Shown in pieces: positions 1 to 10,919 of a stretch of 64,000 nucleotides of DNA (positions are counted from its first letter, which is position 1; each line of letters opens with the position of its first letter). A program made the translations under genes and the position numbers. Below the pieces are notes generated by a model. The model saw nothing but the letters and a program-made list of their open reading frames with translations. It searched no databases and had not been told where the DNA came from. This stretch comes from Cranoglanis bouderius (taxonomy: Eukaryota > Chordata > Actinopteri > Siluriformes > Cranoglanididae), in NCBI GenBank assembly GCA_023630585.1, contig CM042555.1, positions 4,685,001 through 4,749,000 on the forward strand, written 5' to 3'.

Positions 1-141
1 CTGGATCTAAATGAGCCCTGCACGTTTTGCTCTGCCTTCCGCAGCCATTATGAGTTAACCCTAATTACAGTTATCCCTGTCCTAATGAAGATACTGAGGC
101 AACACTACCGAGATTAATTTACACACACACATACTTTATAA

Positions 142-142
<1 letters not shown>

Positions 143-182
<40 letters not shown>

Positions 183-212
183 CTCAAAGGGTATGTAAGC
201 ATTATTGTTCAT

Positions 213-247
<35 letters not shown>

Positions 248-408
248 TGTGTGAGAGAGCGTCTGCTGAATGCACTGTCCATTAATTTCATGTGGACTTC
301 CTATCACCATGTACAGATGCCTATACATAAATGACTCTCTGGTGTGTGTGTCTGTCTGAAAAACCTGACTGGACCTAATGACGCGGAAATACGCCGTATG
401 CCACACAC

Positions 409-461
<53 letters not shown>

Positions 462-526
462 CATTATCTATGCTGCATAGACTAACTGATTAACATGCTA
501 GACAACATTCAGAATTATGACTTCCC

Positions 527-557
<31 letters not shown>

Positions 558-590
558 ACACACACATACACACACACACACACACACTCT
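143..590. repeat. Cluster of CA/GT and CT microsatellites
   Basis: Four dinucleotide tracts lie within 450 bases: (AC)n at 143-180, (GT)n at about 215-246, (CA)n at 402-459 and a compound (CT)n(CA)n at about 525-590. Tracts of both polarities lie close together, so the single strand could fold into CA/GT hairpins. Apparent reading frames here are only Cys-Val or Thr-His repeats and are not genes. Confidence 0.95.
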
Positions 591-1199
591 GTCTCTCCTA
601 ATAAGTTGTTATTCTTTCCTGTCTATTCAGTCTCTCACGTCGTCTTTTTGCCAGGTCCTTCCTGTCATGAGGAAACGTCCACCAATGACAGCTGGCGTAC
701 TGAGATAATGTCAGAGAATGCTGGAACGTCATTTAGCATAAAAAAAAAATGGAGGAGAGTCTTCGTACATTTGAGCGAAAGGCTCGTCCGTGTCCTAATC
801 TACACACCTCATACTCCACTATGATGTGTGGTACACTGCAGGGAAAAAGATTCACTTCAGTGTTTGTGTCATGCAGACAATTAGGAGGTCTGGGCTAATG
901 TGGTTTGCTGCTACATTAGGTGGAAGAACACGAAAGCTGCATGACTGGTGTCCGTATTCAGTGAAGTGGCTGATGCTTTCTGGTGGGACGCGTATTAGTG
1001 GAGATGTAGTTTGTCTTTTATATGCTGTCTATTATTTTTTTTTTTAAATTTCATTTCTCAAATGCATGCACTAGATAATCAAATGTCCCTGCCACGGAAG
1101 GGACAAATAATTAGCGTGACTGCATCCTACCATTCTCCGACGTTCCCTTTTCCATCCGTTTTGTTCCTAAATCAGGACTCGGAGGGAAAACTACAGTGA

Positions 1200-1780
1200 A
1201 AACACACAGTGTCACATGACATCATTTCTCACGCATCATAAATATGTTGGATAAGACTTTCTACGAAGGTCATATCTATAATCAACTATGAGCGTGTACA
1301 TATCCTGTTATTATACATTCATAAGGAAGAAGAAAAAAAAAATTGGTATAATTATTGATGAAAATGCATTACGCTTTATAGCTAGCTTTATCTCGCATTA
1401 GAAATCATTAACATGATGCATTATAGGTATAAGCAGTGTTCATAACATGTTATATATAATCGCCAAGCCCCACTTTGCATAGCGCATTATGAGAAGACAT
1501 AATGGCGATATAATGTGTTATAAGCGTTACTTAAAGTGCATTCTATGAACAATTTATTATAAACAATGCTACAAACTGTAATGACTTTTCATAAATAATT
1601 ATAACAGCGTGTATAATGCCTTATGAATACATTATAACATGTACTGAATGCATTCAGAAGTCATTGTACATAAAGCCTTCACAGAAAGTGTTACTATATA
1701 TCGGAGTTGATGTATTCATAAAGCTTTACAAAAGACATGTGTTATAAACATATAATAAATTATAGTGCTATAAATTATTA
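1200..1780. other. AT-rich non-coding stretch with scattered palindromic motifs
   Basis: No coding signal is visible. The stretch is rich in short near-palindromes built on TTATAATGCATTATAA-like words, such as cattataacatgta, and leads into the clearer ~150-bp repeats that follow. It may be an older, more diverged part of the same repeat or a decayed DNA element. Confidence 0.5.
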
Positions 1781-2235
1781 TGTGTATAACTATGGTACAC
1801 TATCTGTACCATAAGGCATTATAACCTGTGGTATAGATAATATATTAGAACTTGTGTTATAGTGAATGACAAAATTAGTAAAGTGATTAGTATATAGATA
1901 TTATGTTTTTGTTACGCATATGTGCTTTATAAAGTCCTATCAGCTTCTGGTGTATTATATGTGGCCCAAGTTATAATGCATTATAACTTGTACAGATATT
2001 ACACTAGAACATGTGTTATAGTTATGCACATAACATTAAATAAAGCATACAGTATGTGACTTCATGAAGCCATTCTCTATAACACAGGCTCTGGTATATT
2101 ATCTGTACCATAGGTAATAATGCATTATTATCATAATATGTGTTATAGTGAATAACAGAAATTATTTTATGTAGCCTGACTTTATGAAGTCATATATGCT
2201 TTATAAATTATAAATAAGTAACTTTCCAGGTTTAT
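1780..2235. repeat. Degenerate AT-rich tandem repeat, period about 150 bp
   Basis: Three diverged copies share the same order of words: a 'tattatctgtaccata' type word, then 'aatgcattataac', then 'agaacatgtgttatagt'. The last word recurs near 1850, 2011 and 2146, giving a spacing of roughly 135-165 bases. The copies differ by many substitutions and indels. I do not recognise a named family. Confidence 0.6.
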
Positions 2236-2812
2236 GTTAGGCATTATAAGGTGTTATGTATCCTATACAACAATGCAGTTTTAAGACATCACGAATACAG
2301 GATTCCTGTCACTGGAATATTACAGTAATGTTCTGGAAATACATCAGAAGTACAGTAGCAAGAAAGTAATAATTATGTTATTGTGCTCTATTCATATTCA
2401 CATAGTTTACCTGCCCTGACATTAAACTTAAACACTCAGGGTGCAGTCGCCTATTCATCATCCTTCATCATCTCATTCCTGACTGTTCATTCAGTAATTA
2501 GCACAGTAATAACCGGTCCGCTTTTAAGAAGTGTTCTTCTGAATACTCGAGTGATTACAGTCTTATGCTCATCATTGTTTACGGTTAAATCACATGTTTA
2601 TATCACATGTTAAATCGCAATGTTGTTCTGAATGCTGCATCTGGTGTAGCTGTGAACACTTTCCTGCTTTTTTGCTTTTGTTTTTTTTTTTTTTAATTGC
2701 CCTAATTTTAATCGACTAATATGCAAATCACAGTATATGCGTCATCCACTGAGCAGTATACTGCCAGACATACAGGGTGTGTCACAACTGATGTAAATAC
2801 CTACATCATAAC

Positions 2813-3590
2813 TCCATTTCACCATTCCGAACACCATGTCATCATTCCACATATGATTCTGATCACCATTCCGCCAGTCCGAACACCATTCTACCTTGCT
2901 GAACACTAGTCTGAAGACCCTTTCACTATTCCAAACACCATTCTGGACAACATTTTGAACGCACTTCCACTATTCTGAATACCATTCCACCATTCTGAAC
3001 ACCATTTCACCATTCCAAACACCTGTCCACAATTCTGAACGCCTGTCCACCATTCCGAACACCATTTCACCATTCCGAACACCATTTCACCATTCCGAAC
3101 ACCATTCCAAATACCATTCCGAACACCATTCCACCATTGCAAACACCTGTCCACAATTCTGAACGCCTGTCCACCATTCTGAACACCATTCCATTATTCT
3201 GAACATCATTCCACCATTCCAAACACCTGTCCACAATTCTGAACACCTGTCCACCATTCCGAACACCATTCCATTATTCTGAACATCATTCCAAAGACCA
3301 TTCCACTATTCCGAACACCGTTCTGAACACCATTTCGACCACCATTTCACCTTTCTGAACATCATTCCATCATTCCGAACACCTGTCCAAAATTCTGTAC
3401 AGCTATCCACTATTCAGGACACCATTCCAAATACCATTCTGAACACCATTCTGAACACCAGTCCACCATTCCGAACACCATTCCACCATTCTGAACACCA
3501 TTCCAAGCACCATTTCGACCAGTTTTCCACCATTCTGAATACTATTCCACCATTCCGAAAGCTATTCCACCATTTCGAACACCATGTTTA
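2813..3590. repeat. Minisatellite built on a CACCATTCCGAAC-type unit
   Basis: About 780 bases are made of variants of caccattccgaacaccatt (roughly 10- and 20-bp sub-units). Inside it, an 80-bp higher-order unit repeats almost exactly at 3131-3210 and 3211-3290, and part of it appears again around 3010. The minus strand is open for a Trp/Cys/Asn-rich repetitive peptide, but only because the repeat lacks stops. The periodic low-complexity composition and lack of a gene context argue against a protein. Confidence 0.9.
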
Positions 3591-3807
3591 ACCCATGTGT
3601 GCACTGGAGTAAATATTTTGCAGGGTTTAACATGTGTGAGTTTACCAGTATTTAACCCATGTGTAGCATCTAATGAGTGTATAATGGAGTGGGTGTTTAA
3701 TCCGTGTCTAAGTGTAGCGATGTCAGACTGATGTGTTTAATGAAGAGCAGGCCTGGATCATTCTCATTGAATACTCCTGACACTCTATTGATCTCTCTGT
3801 AGACTTA

Positions 3808-3808
<1 letters not shown>

Positions 3809-3840
<32 letters not shown>

Positions 3841-3867
3841 AGAGAGAGAGAGAAAGAGAGAGAGAGT
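3809..3867. repeat. Compound (TG)n(AG)n microsatellite
   Basis: A TG tract of about 31 bases is followed directly by a purine-rich GA tract of about 27 bases with one interruption. Confidence 0.95.
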
Positions 3868-4559
3868 TTTGCGTATTGGACTTTCTTCTGTTTTAGGGTA
3901 TAAGAGCTAACATCAACAGTGCATATTCACTGTTGAGCTGTCTTTACAGTTGGCGGAAGTTATTTGGCGTGTCTCCTCCAGAGGAGCTCAAAACTGGATT
4001 CTCTTTATTACACTAAACAATTTTAAGTATATAATCCTAAATGGAGCTGTCTGTAACTGTGAATACTATATACTCATTCTCTTATATACAATACTACATT
4101 CTCTTGATGTATTATTTTGTGATGTTTATTTATTTTTTTCTTTGTTTCTGTATTATATATTGATTTCTGTCCTTTTTTTTTTTTTTTTTTTTTGTTACAA
4201 GGCTTTGATATTTGTGGAGGCCCGAACTGGAACACATTCAAATTCGAAAACAACTCATGCCCTAGTTTTCAGTAATTCTTCTTTTTTTTTTTTGTTTTTG
4301 TTTTTAATTTGCTTGAGTTTTCTTAACAATCTATAACTGTACATTGTGCAGGACACATTGATGCATTAAAAAAATCAAGTCCACAAGCTTATGGAATGCT
4401 GCATCTTTCTGTTTTTTGTTGTTGTTTTTTTTCTTTGTGTGAATGACGGTCTTTCCTATTATTATCTGTCTTGCATGAAATTCACTAGTTAAACTACTTC
4501 CCATTTTCAGTGCACTTACCCTGAGTTATAGAGCGTGATGTAGATGAAGATGGAGCGTT

Positions 4560-4745
4560 TCTTTTTTTGGCTCAGCTGAATAGCAGAATCCCCGCCAGCC
4601 TCAGCCCACCCGAGGCCTTTTCCCCTATTGGCTGCCTTCGAGAGATTAAAGGGAATAATTGCCACCTGATTGACTTTTTAATTTTTCATAGGACGTTTTC
4701 AGCTCCCGGAGCTTGTGGCTGCTGTAGCGTTTTCCGTAAAACACA
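4560..4745. other. Candidate conserved non-coding element
   Basis: A block of balanced, non-repetitive composition sits between poly(T)-rich low-complexity DNA and simple AT-rich DNA. It includes runs such as gggaataattgccacctgat and a TTGACTTTTTAATTTTTCAT segment. The reading frame through it is short, lacks splice signals and looks like chance. I infer possible constraint only from texture; no alignment was available. Confidence 0.3.
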
Positions 4746-5811
4746 CTAACGCTATAAGGTCTGACCTGGTTAAGTGAGTATTGCCTTTGATCTGGAATAG
4801 ATTTACATATGTAAGTGTGCGAGTTAATGCGTAATGGTCTTGTGCGGATGTTGTAGAGATGTGTGTAACAGAACGTAAGTAGTTCATGGAACGAAAGTGT
4901 GATTATGGCGGTAGGCTATTAAAAACTGAAAAGCATGGACAAAAAGTTTGAATATGTCTGCTACAACGGCATGCCGCCATGTTTAATTCCTTACTTAGCA
5001 CATTAGTTATCATGAACTAACCCTGATCTGTAGCATTAATCCATTGTAACATTAACTAATATTTGTATGAAGTGATATTTTTTTCATTAATAGTTATACA
5101 TTAAACAAACTGGGACATGTAAAGTTATCTCAGCAAGTTACATTAATAAAGAGGACTTGCATATTGTATAATGCAGGTTTTTTGTTCTCCGTAAAGACGT
5201 ATTTTGAATGAAAAGTCATTTAAGATAAGGAAAATACACCAGTCAGCCATAACATTAAAACTGTCAGGTGACGTGATTAACATTGATTATCTTGTTCCAA
5301 TGGCAGATGTCAAGGGGTGGGATATATTAGGCAGCAAGTAAACAGTCAGTTTTCAATGTTGATGTGTTGGAAGCAGGAAAAATGGGTAAGCATAACGAAC
5401 CGAGTGACTTTGACAAGGGCCAAGTTGTGATGGCTAGATGACTGGGTCAGAGCATCTCCAAAACGGCAGGTCTTGTGGGATGTTCCTGGTATGCAGTGGT
5501 TAGTACCTACCAAAAGTGGTCCAAGGAAGAACAACCGGTGAACTGACAACAGGGTCATGGCCACCCAAGGCTCACTGATGCGCGTGGGGAACGAAAGCTA
5601 GCCCGTCTGGTCCGATCCCACAGAAGAGCTACTATAGCACAAATTGCTGAAAAAGTTAATACTGGCTATGATAAAAAGGTGTCAGAACACACAGTGCATC
5701 ACAGCTTGCTGTGTATGGGGCTGCATAGCTTCAGACCGGTCAGAGTGCCCATGCTGACCCCTATCCACCACTGAAAGCGCCTACAATGGACATGAGCATC
5801 AGAGCTGGACC

Positions 5812-6138
5812 ATGGTGCAATGGAAGAAGGTGGCCTGGTCTGATGAATCAAGTTTTCTTTTACATCATGGGAATGGCCAGGTGCGTGTGCGTCGCTTACC
5901 TGGGGAAGAGATGGCACCAGGATGCACTATGGGAAGAAGGCAAGCTGGCGGAAGGAGTGTGATGCTCTGGGCAATGTTCTGCTGGGAAACCTTGTGTCCT
6001 AGCATTCATGTGGATGTTACTTTGACACGTTCCACCTACCTAAACATCATTGCAGACCAAGTACACCCCTTCATGGCAACGGTATTCCCTAATGGCAGTG
6101 GCCGCTTTCAGCAGGATAATGCACTAATAATGGTTTGA
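5812..6138 (+). pseudogene. Tc1-like transposase fragment, first two catalytic Asp regions
   Basis: This 108-codon open stretch is the middle of a Tc1-family transposase. It contains WSDESSF around residues 9-15 (first catalytic Asp), a Gly-rich RSVMLWAMF segment around residues 47-55, and GRFQQDNA near residues 96-103 (second Asp). The protein would bind the inverted repeats and cut and paste the element in the nucleus. The N-terminal DNA-binding part lies upstream in another frame after a stop. The reading frame ends just after QQDNA, where family members continue with a PxHT-type segment. It cannot encode a working enzyme. Confidence 0.85.
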
Positions 6139-6160
6139 GGAACATGACAAAGAGTTCAAG

Positions 6161-6349
6161 GTGTTGACTTGGCCTTCAAATTCCCCAGATCTCAGTCCAA
6201 TCGAGCATCTGTGGGATGTGCCGGACGAACAAGTCCGATCCATGGAGGCCCCACCTCACAACTTACAGGACTTAAAGGATCTGCTGCTAACGTTTTGGTG
6301 CCAGATACCACAACACACCTTCAGAGGTCTTGTGGAGCCCATGCCTTGA
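6161..6349 (+). pseudogene. Tc1-like transposase fragment, C-terminal catalytic Glu region
   Basis: A 62-codon open stretch begins with LTWPSNSPDLSPIEHLWD. The Glu of PIEHLW is the third acidic residue of the Tc1 DD34E triad. It continues with the usual C-terminal LKDLL and IPQHTFRGLV-like text before a stop. It is separated from the QQDNA part by a frameshift and belongs to the same broken element. Confidence 0.85.
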
Positions 6350-6559
6350 CGGGTCAGGGCTGTTATGGATGATTGGTGTATTTATTATTTGATAATATTC
6401 CATAATACCAAAAATGTCGATCTTGTTAGGACAGAGTTTCTTTTTGACCATTTTTGTAGGTGTTTGTTATATTTGATCATTTTTCACCCATTTTTTTCCC
6501 TTCGTAACGGTGGTCTAGAAGGCCGGAATGCCTGCATACACCGCTCAGTCCGTCAGATT

Positions 6560-7020
6560 CCCTCAAGAACACACAACATGAGTTCCCCTCCTGCGGAGCC
6601 AAATGAAACAACACAGTGTAATTTGCATCTGGAGCTTTTTTTCGCCTAAATCTCCCCGTCTCGTCTTTTTCATAAGCTACTGTCAGATTTCCCAGCGCGC
6701 TGTTCGGTATTTTATTCCGCTTGTCAGTGAGACTAACGAATCTATTGTGGGGCGCGATTATTACCCGGTTTATTTATTTCATGGCCGCTGATCAACAGAG
6801 CAATTAAAAACTGTAAATAAGGCATTCAGCGCTCGCTGGTGCCCAGACAAAGCTCTGTCCCAACAGAAATGTTTGTTTGAAGGGAGAGGAGGACAAGTGT
6901 CACACATCTCTCTCGCTCTCCACCCTTTTCTCTCTTTCTCTCCCTCCGTCTCTGCTCTTTGTTAATTATACTCTTTGCTCGGCTCCCTCCTCCATCAGCA
7001 TTATCACACTGTTGCATGCG
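6560..7020. other. Candidate conserved non-coding block with CT-rich middle
   Basis: This unique, balanced sequence includes a run at about 6690-6850 (gggcgcgattattacccggt and gctgatcaacagagcaatta) that looks like enhancer-type sequence. A CT-rich tract at 6905-6960 follows. No credible coding exon is seen. Conservation is inferred, not shown. Confidence 0.3.
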
Positions 7021-7449
7021 CACAACATTAGATGAAGTTGTTTACTTTTGTTTTCGACCTGGAATTACGATGCTCCGCTTTGTTTCTCAGAGTGTCAGAT
7101 AATGTGTTTGCGCCAGCTACATGTGTTTAAGGGACTGAACTGTACTCGATGCCAGATCGAACTCTCGGTGGTGTCTTGAGACGGAGCGACAGATGCAGAT
7201 AAATAACCCAAACTTTATTTTACTGCAAAGTTATTGTGATGGCTCAGTGGGTCAATGGTGCCAATAAACCTTATTACAGCTTACTCCAAGTTTACTCTGA
7301 TATACCAGGGGCTTTCAATGGAATTTTATAGATACTATGGTTATCAAAATGAGAATGATGATACTAGCATGATTCTACTACCATGAACTGCAGTTTGTAT
7401 GTTGTATACACTGAGTTGTAGTCATACTGTACTGTGACTACACAACAGC

Positions 7450-7735
7450 ACAGCTATATGGTTAGCACATTTGCTTCGCACCTCCGGGGTTAGGGGTTCA
7501 AATCCTGCCTCCGCCCTGTGTGCGCAGAGTTTGCATCTTCTCCCCGTGCTTCGGGGGTTGCCTCCGGGTACTCTGGTTTTCCTCCCCCAGTCCAAAGACA
7601 TCTGTTGTAGGCTGATTGTCTGTAGTGTGTGTGATTGTGCCCTGCAATGGGTTGGCACCCCGTACAGGGTCTCCCCCACCTTGTGCCTCGTGTTCCCTGG
7701 AATTCCATTTTTGGAAGGAGTCTCCAGTGTCAGTG
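7450..7735 (+). mobile_element. SINE with tRNA-like head and fish core domain
   Basis: The head region includes atggttagcac (A-box-like) and aggggttcaaatcctgcct (a good B box, GGTTCAAATCC), as expected for an RNA polymerase III promoter. It is followed by the core text common in fish and V-SINE/HE1-type elements: gtttgcatcttctccccgtg, cctccgggtactctggtttt, cagtccaaagacatc and ccctgcaatgggttggcacc. It ends near 7735 without a clear tail. The exact subfamily is not certain. A second, more diverged element with the same core lies at 16940-17250. Confidence 0.75.
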
Positions 7736-7743
7736 CTTCGTAA

Positions 7744-7985
7744 CAGTCAGAAGTAAAGCTGTAACTTCAGGAACGTTTTCGTTGACGGATGAAAAGCTAC
7801 ATGTTATATATATGTTTTGTCTTATTTGCTTCAAGAGAGAGAACAAAGGAGAGGCTGGTGAGGGAAACACTGTTCATAGCTGCTACAACGTAAGCAATAA
7901 CAGGAAGTAACTTGTCTCGCGGACGTTCCACGGCATTAAATGTAACTATAAACAGTTAAAAAGTGTGATGTGTTGCTTATTAATA
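7744..7985. repeat. Dispersed repeat copy related to 59.44-59.82 kb and 38.58 kb
   Basis: The segment gacgttccacggcattaaat followed by gtaactataaac resembles 59687-59720. The segment catagctgctacaacg...aataacaggaagtaactt matches, in reverse orientation, cctgttatcagttac...atagcagctacgaacag at 38597-38630. The same decayed short DNA element is therefore present at several sites in the window. Confidence 0.5.
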
Positions 7986-8359
7986 CATTAACAGATGTAA
8001 TCGTTGGGAACTCGTTGTGACATAAGCAAAATAGCACATGACAGACTGTGATGTTATATGAAAATAACAGCTACAGGGGCAGGGGTTATTTTCATGTGCC
8101 ATTGCTTACTTAATATGCTGTATAATGTAGTAAAAAGTGCTGCAGCTCTCATGCATCTTGCCATTCAAACGTCATAAGACCATTAGATTCACAGTTTAAA
8201 CAGTGCATAATAGTGTTCACTAGAAGTATGACATGACCATAACAGTAGTAAAGCTATGAAGCCACCTTAGTTGTGGAACAGGGTTAGTTTTAATGAGGAT
8301 TGCTTCTATTGCCTATTGCTTTGCAGGCCAAATGTTTGAAATGTTCTAGCTTCCAAGCA

Positions 8360-8455
8360 CCCACTGGCGGTCCCGTGAGCAAGACCTTTAACCATCATTA
8401 AGTACTCCAGGGACACTACACCGTGGATGACCTTGTGTACTGAACCAAAGCTTGG
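8360..8455 (+). mobile_element. SINE body fragment
   Basis: The text gtgagcaagacctttaacc...aagtactccagggacac...tggatgaccttgtgtactga matches the middle of the fish tRNA-SINE body (gagcaaggcccttaaccct...ctccaggg...ggctgaccctg). The same body appears in reverse at 9875-9965. No head with A/B boxes is preserved. Confidence 0.5.
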
Positions 8456-9657
8456 ATGTACAGATAAAATTACATCTCTCATCTTTCTTTAGTAGTATGA
8501 GACTTTGTCTTCCGCATACAGTATGTCATGCCTTTATTCATTTCAAGCCTTAATCGTGTCAGCATCTCCAGCTCCTGTTCCAACTTTTCAGCTTTGTTGG
8601 TTTGCAGGAAAAACATTTTGCCTTTGCTCTACAAATTAATCTTCAGGTTCTCTTACAGTCATCCTCATTAGCGCTCTGATGTACAGAGTGTGGAACACAG
8701 ACTCGAATGTGGGGTTTGTCTCTCAGACAAAAGCAGGTGAAAGGAGACACGGAAGCCGGGATGTTTTTAGGTTTTAGCATAAAGCTCATGGGGCTTAATC
8801 AGTAACTAAAACGTGGCGAAGAGGAAGGTGTGTGCGTGTAGTGAGAAGGTCGGGAAGACCCGTGTGCATTTGCCGAGGCAGGTTGATGTATGTGTGCGTG
8901 TTTGTACAGACAAGTTGGATTTAGTGTGTATGCTGTTCGTTTGCCGCCAGGCTCCGCAGGCGCTGCTGGAGGCTATATGCCTTAGCAAGATCCTGTTGAC
9001 AGTAAGCATAGGAAGCAGGCAGCATTAACATATGAATGCCTGAGGACTTTAACGGAAGTGCCTCGTTCCCAGCTTCTCTGCCTTCCTCCCACTGTGTCTC
9101 TTCTTCCCTGTCCCCATCTCTCATTCTCTGCGCCCCACTTCTTCTCCTGCTCCACTTTGTTTCAGCTGCAGATTAGCGAATGTTAAATCCCCGGCTTTGC
9201 CCATGGGCCTCCACCTCACTATTCGCGAGTAAGTCAGATCCGTGAAAACAAGGAGTAAAAGTTTAGGAGCAAATGAAGAATAATACCTTTCAAATGCTTG
9301 GTATGGCGCCTGCGGATTACACGCGTTAAGTCAGTCGCAACTTTTAGGACTACTTGCTTGTGAGGCGAATATGAAGAACAAATAGCTGATATTTTGTCTG
9401 CTTTTAATTGCAGTGGAAGCCCAGCAGTTAAGGCACCGTGGAAGTGACTGGAAGACTGAGAGCCAGATAGTGTTTTCTGGTACTGGTTCTGGAGCAGAGG
9501 CCTAATCTCAAACTGTACCAGCCTTTTCCATTGCAAAAGATCCAGATCACTGCTGACAAAATTGGTTTCTGGAGCCGGTGATGCCAAGGACTTGGGTGGC
9601 ATCTTAATATTTCCACGACTCCAGCAACTCAGATCATTTATATGACCAGGATTACCG

Positions 9658-9846
9658 TGGGCAGTGGTAGCTCAGTGGTTAAGACACTGGACTACTGACT
9701 GGAAGGTCATGAAGACTTGAAGGATAGCCTTCAAATCCCAGCACCACCAAGTTGTCACTGCAACCTTAACCCTCAACTGCTCAGGTGTACAAATGAGATA
9801 AATGTAAGTCATTCTGGATAAGGGTGTCTGCCAAATGCCATAAATT
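9658..9846 (+). mobile_element. tRNA-derived SINE
   Basis: The head reads tggtagctcagtggttaaga, a near-consensus A box. A B-box-like ccttcaaatcccagcacc follows about 60 bases later, with extra bases inserted between. The body (ccttaaccctcaactgctca) and the tail (taagggtgtctgccaaatgc) match the widespread fish SINE whose end reads 'ggataagggcgtctgctaaatgcc'. A following SINE fragment lies in the opposite orientation. Confidence 0.85.
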
Positions 9847-9859
9847 CCAGGAAAAAGAG

Positions 9860-9975
9860 CTCAGGATCAGCCATGATACTGAAACCCTGGAGCATATAGG
9901 GTTAAGGGCCTTGCTCAAGGACCCAACAGTGGCAGCTGGGCGGTAGTGGTGCTTGAATCCCGACCTTCTGATACT
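9860..9975 (-). mobile_element. SINE fragment, reverse orientation
   Basis: Read on the minus strand, this gives ggtcgggattcaagcacc (B-box-like), then tgggtccttgagcaaggccc and ttaaccctatatgctccagg, then tatcatggctgatcctgagc. This is the standard body of a fish tRNA-derived SINE. It lies tail to tail with the element at 9658-9846. Confidence 0.75.
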
Positions 9976-10255
9976 TAAATATTTAAACTATTCAATGGTT
10001 GTTTTTAGATACTACTGAAAAACTCTGTTTGACATCTGGCAAACTCTTGAACTCATGAACTACACGCAGGTCAATTTTATAATCTGAATGGACCACTCCA
10101 AACATCAACATAAGTCTCATAACATAACTCTGAATACAAGAATCTTTCCCAAGGAACACCGATTCTGAATGCAGCCCTTTGCGTGTTGTCACTACATTTG
10201 TCAACAAGTGTTTAGTCCCACCCCTGAACTTGTTGCCTTAATAATTAAGCAAATA

Positions 10256-10870
10256 TACACTTACCGTTCACTTTAATAGGAACACCTGTACACTTGCACA
10301 TTTATTCAGTTATTCAATCAGCCAGTCATGTGGCAGAGTGCATACAGTCATGCAGATACAGGTCAAGAGCTTCGGTAAAAGTTCACATCAATCATCGGAA
10401 TGAAGAAAAAGTGTGATCTCTTTGATTTTAATCATGGCATGGTTATTGGTGCTAGATGGGCTGGTTTGAGTATTTCAGAAGCAGTTGATCTCCTGGGATT
10501 TTCACACGCACCAGTATCTAGAGTTTACACAGAATGATACGGAAAAAAAAAGAAAATACATCCTGTGAGCAGAAGGTCTGCAGGCTGAAGCACCTTGTTG
10601 ATGAGAGAGATCAGAGGAGAATGACCAGACTGGTTTGAGCTGACAGGAAGTCTATAGTAACTCAAATAAGCACTCTTTACAACTATGGGGAGCAGAAAAG
10701 CATCTCAGAACGCACAACACGCCAATCCTTGAGGCGGATGTTCTGCAAGGGAAGAAGACCATGTCAGATTCCACTCCTGTCAGCCAAGAACAGGAATCTG
10801 ACGCTACTGTGGGCACTGGCTCAACCAAATTTTGTTTTTCCAATCTTCAATATTCTCCTTTTATCTGAAT
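10256..10870 (+). mobile_element. 5' part of a Tc1-like transposon, truncated
   Basis: The left end, tacacttaccgttcacttta, is a typical inverted-repeat end of a common fish Tc1-like family and starts at a TA. A decayed N-terminal frame from about 10400 reads MKKKCDLFDFNHGMV, then GARWAGLSISEAVDLLGFS, a helix-turn-helix-type segment, and stops near 10535. Further coding remnants run to about 10825. The catalytic half is missing. The last recognisable piece, tttttccaatcttcaa (10832-10847), appears to be inverted relative to the rest, suggesting a rearranged break. Confidence 0.75.
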
Positions 10871-10919
10871 AAATCATAAGGACCATTTATTTCACCAATG
10901 AACCTGTTAATGGAACCTG

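Larger units (their letters stand above)
5235..6380 (+). mobile_element. Tc1/mariner-type transposon, decayed, plus strand
   Basis: A TA-bounded element starts at tacaccagtcagccataac (5235) and ends at ggatgattggtgta (6380), the degraded inverted end. A start-like region at 5382 reads MGKHNEPSDFDKGQVVMAR and then hits a stop. Catalytic motifs of the DD34E family are visible but in separate frames: WSDESSF (near 5836), RFQQDNA (near 6105) and SPDLSPIEHLWD (near 6185). The coding part thus contains stops and frameshifts. The 3' inverted repeat is mostly deleted, joining the C-terminal region straight to the last ~15 bases. It belongs to the same family as the minus-strand copy at 25652-26332. 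Confidence 0.9.

Noticed and set aside
209..454. Open frame of Cys-Val/Thr-His repeats
   Set aside because: It is the translation of GT/CA microsatellites. The same applies to frames at 24.0, 28.7, 39.1-40.2, 41.7, 44.6, 52.7-53.1, 53.5 and 54.2 kb.
2906..3269. Minus-strand repetitive peptide rich in Trp, Cys and Asn
   Set aside because: It is generated by a stop-free minisatellite. There is no splice or initiation context and no family resemblance.
7422..7743. Open frames of 85-91 codons on both strands
   Set aside because: They lie within a SINE with B box and core domain; the frames are by chance.
9658..9740. Possible tRNA gene
   Set aside because: The A box is good, but the A-to-B spacing is too long, no cloverleaf closes, and a SINE body follows. 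It is a SINE head.
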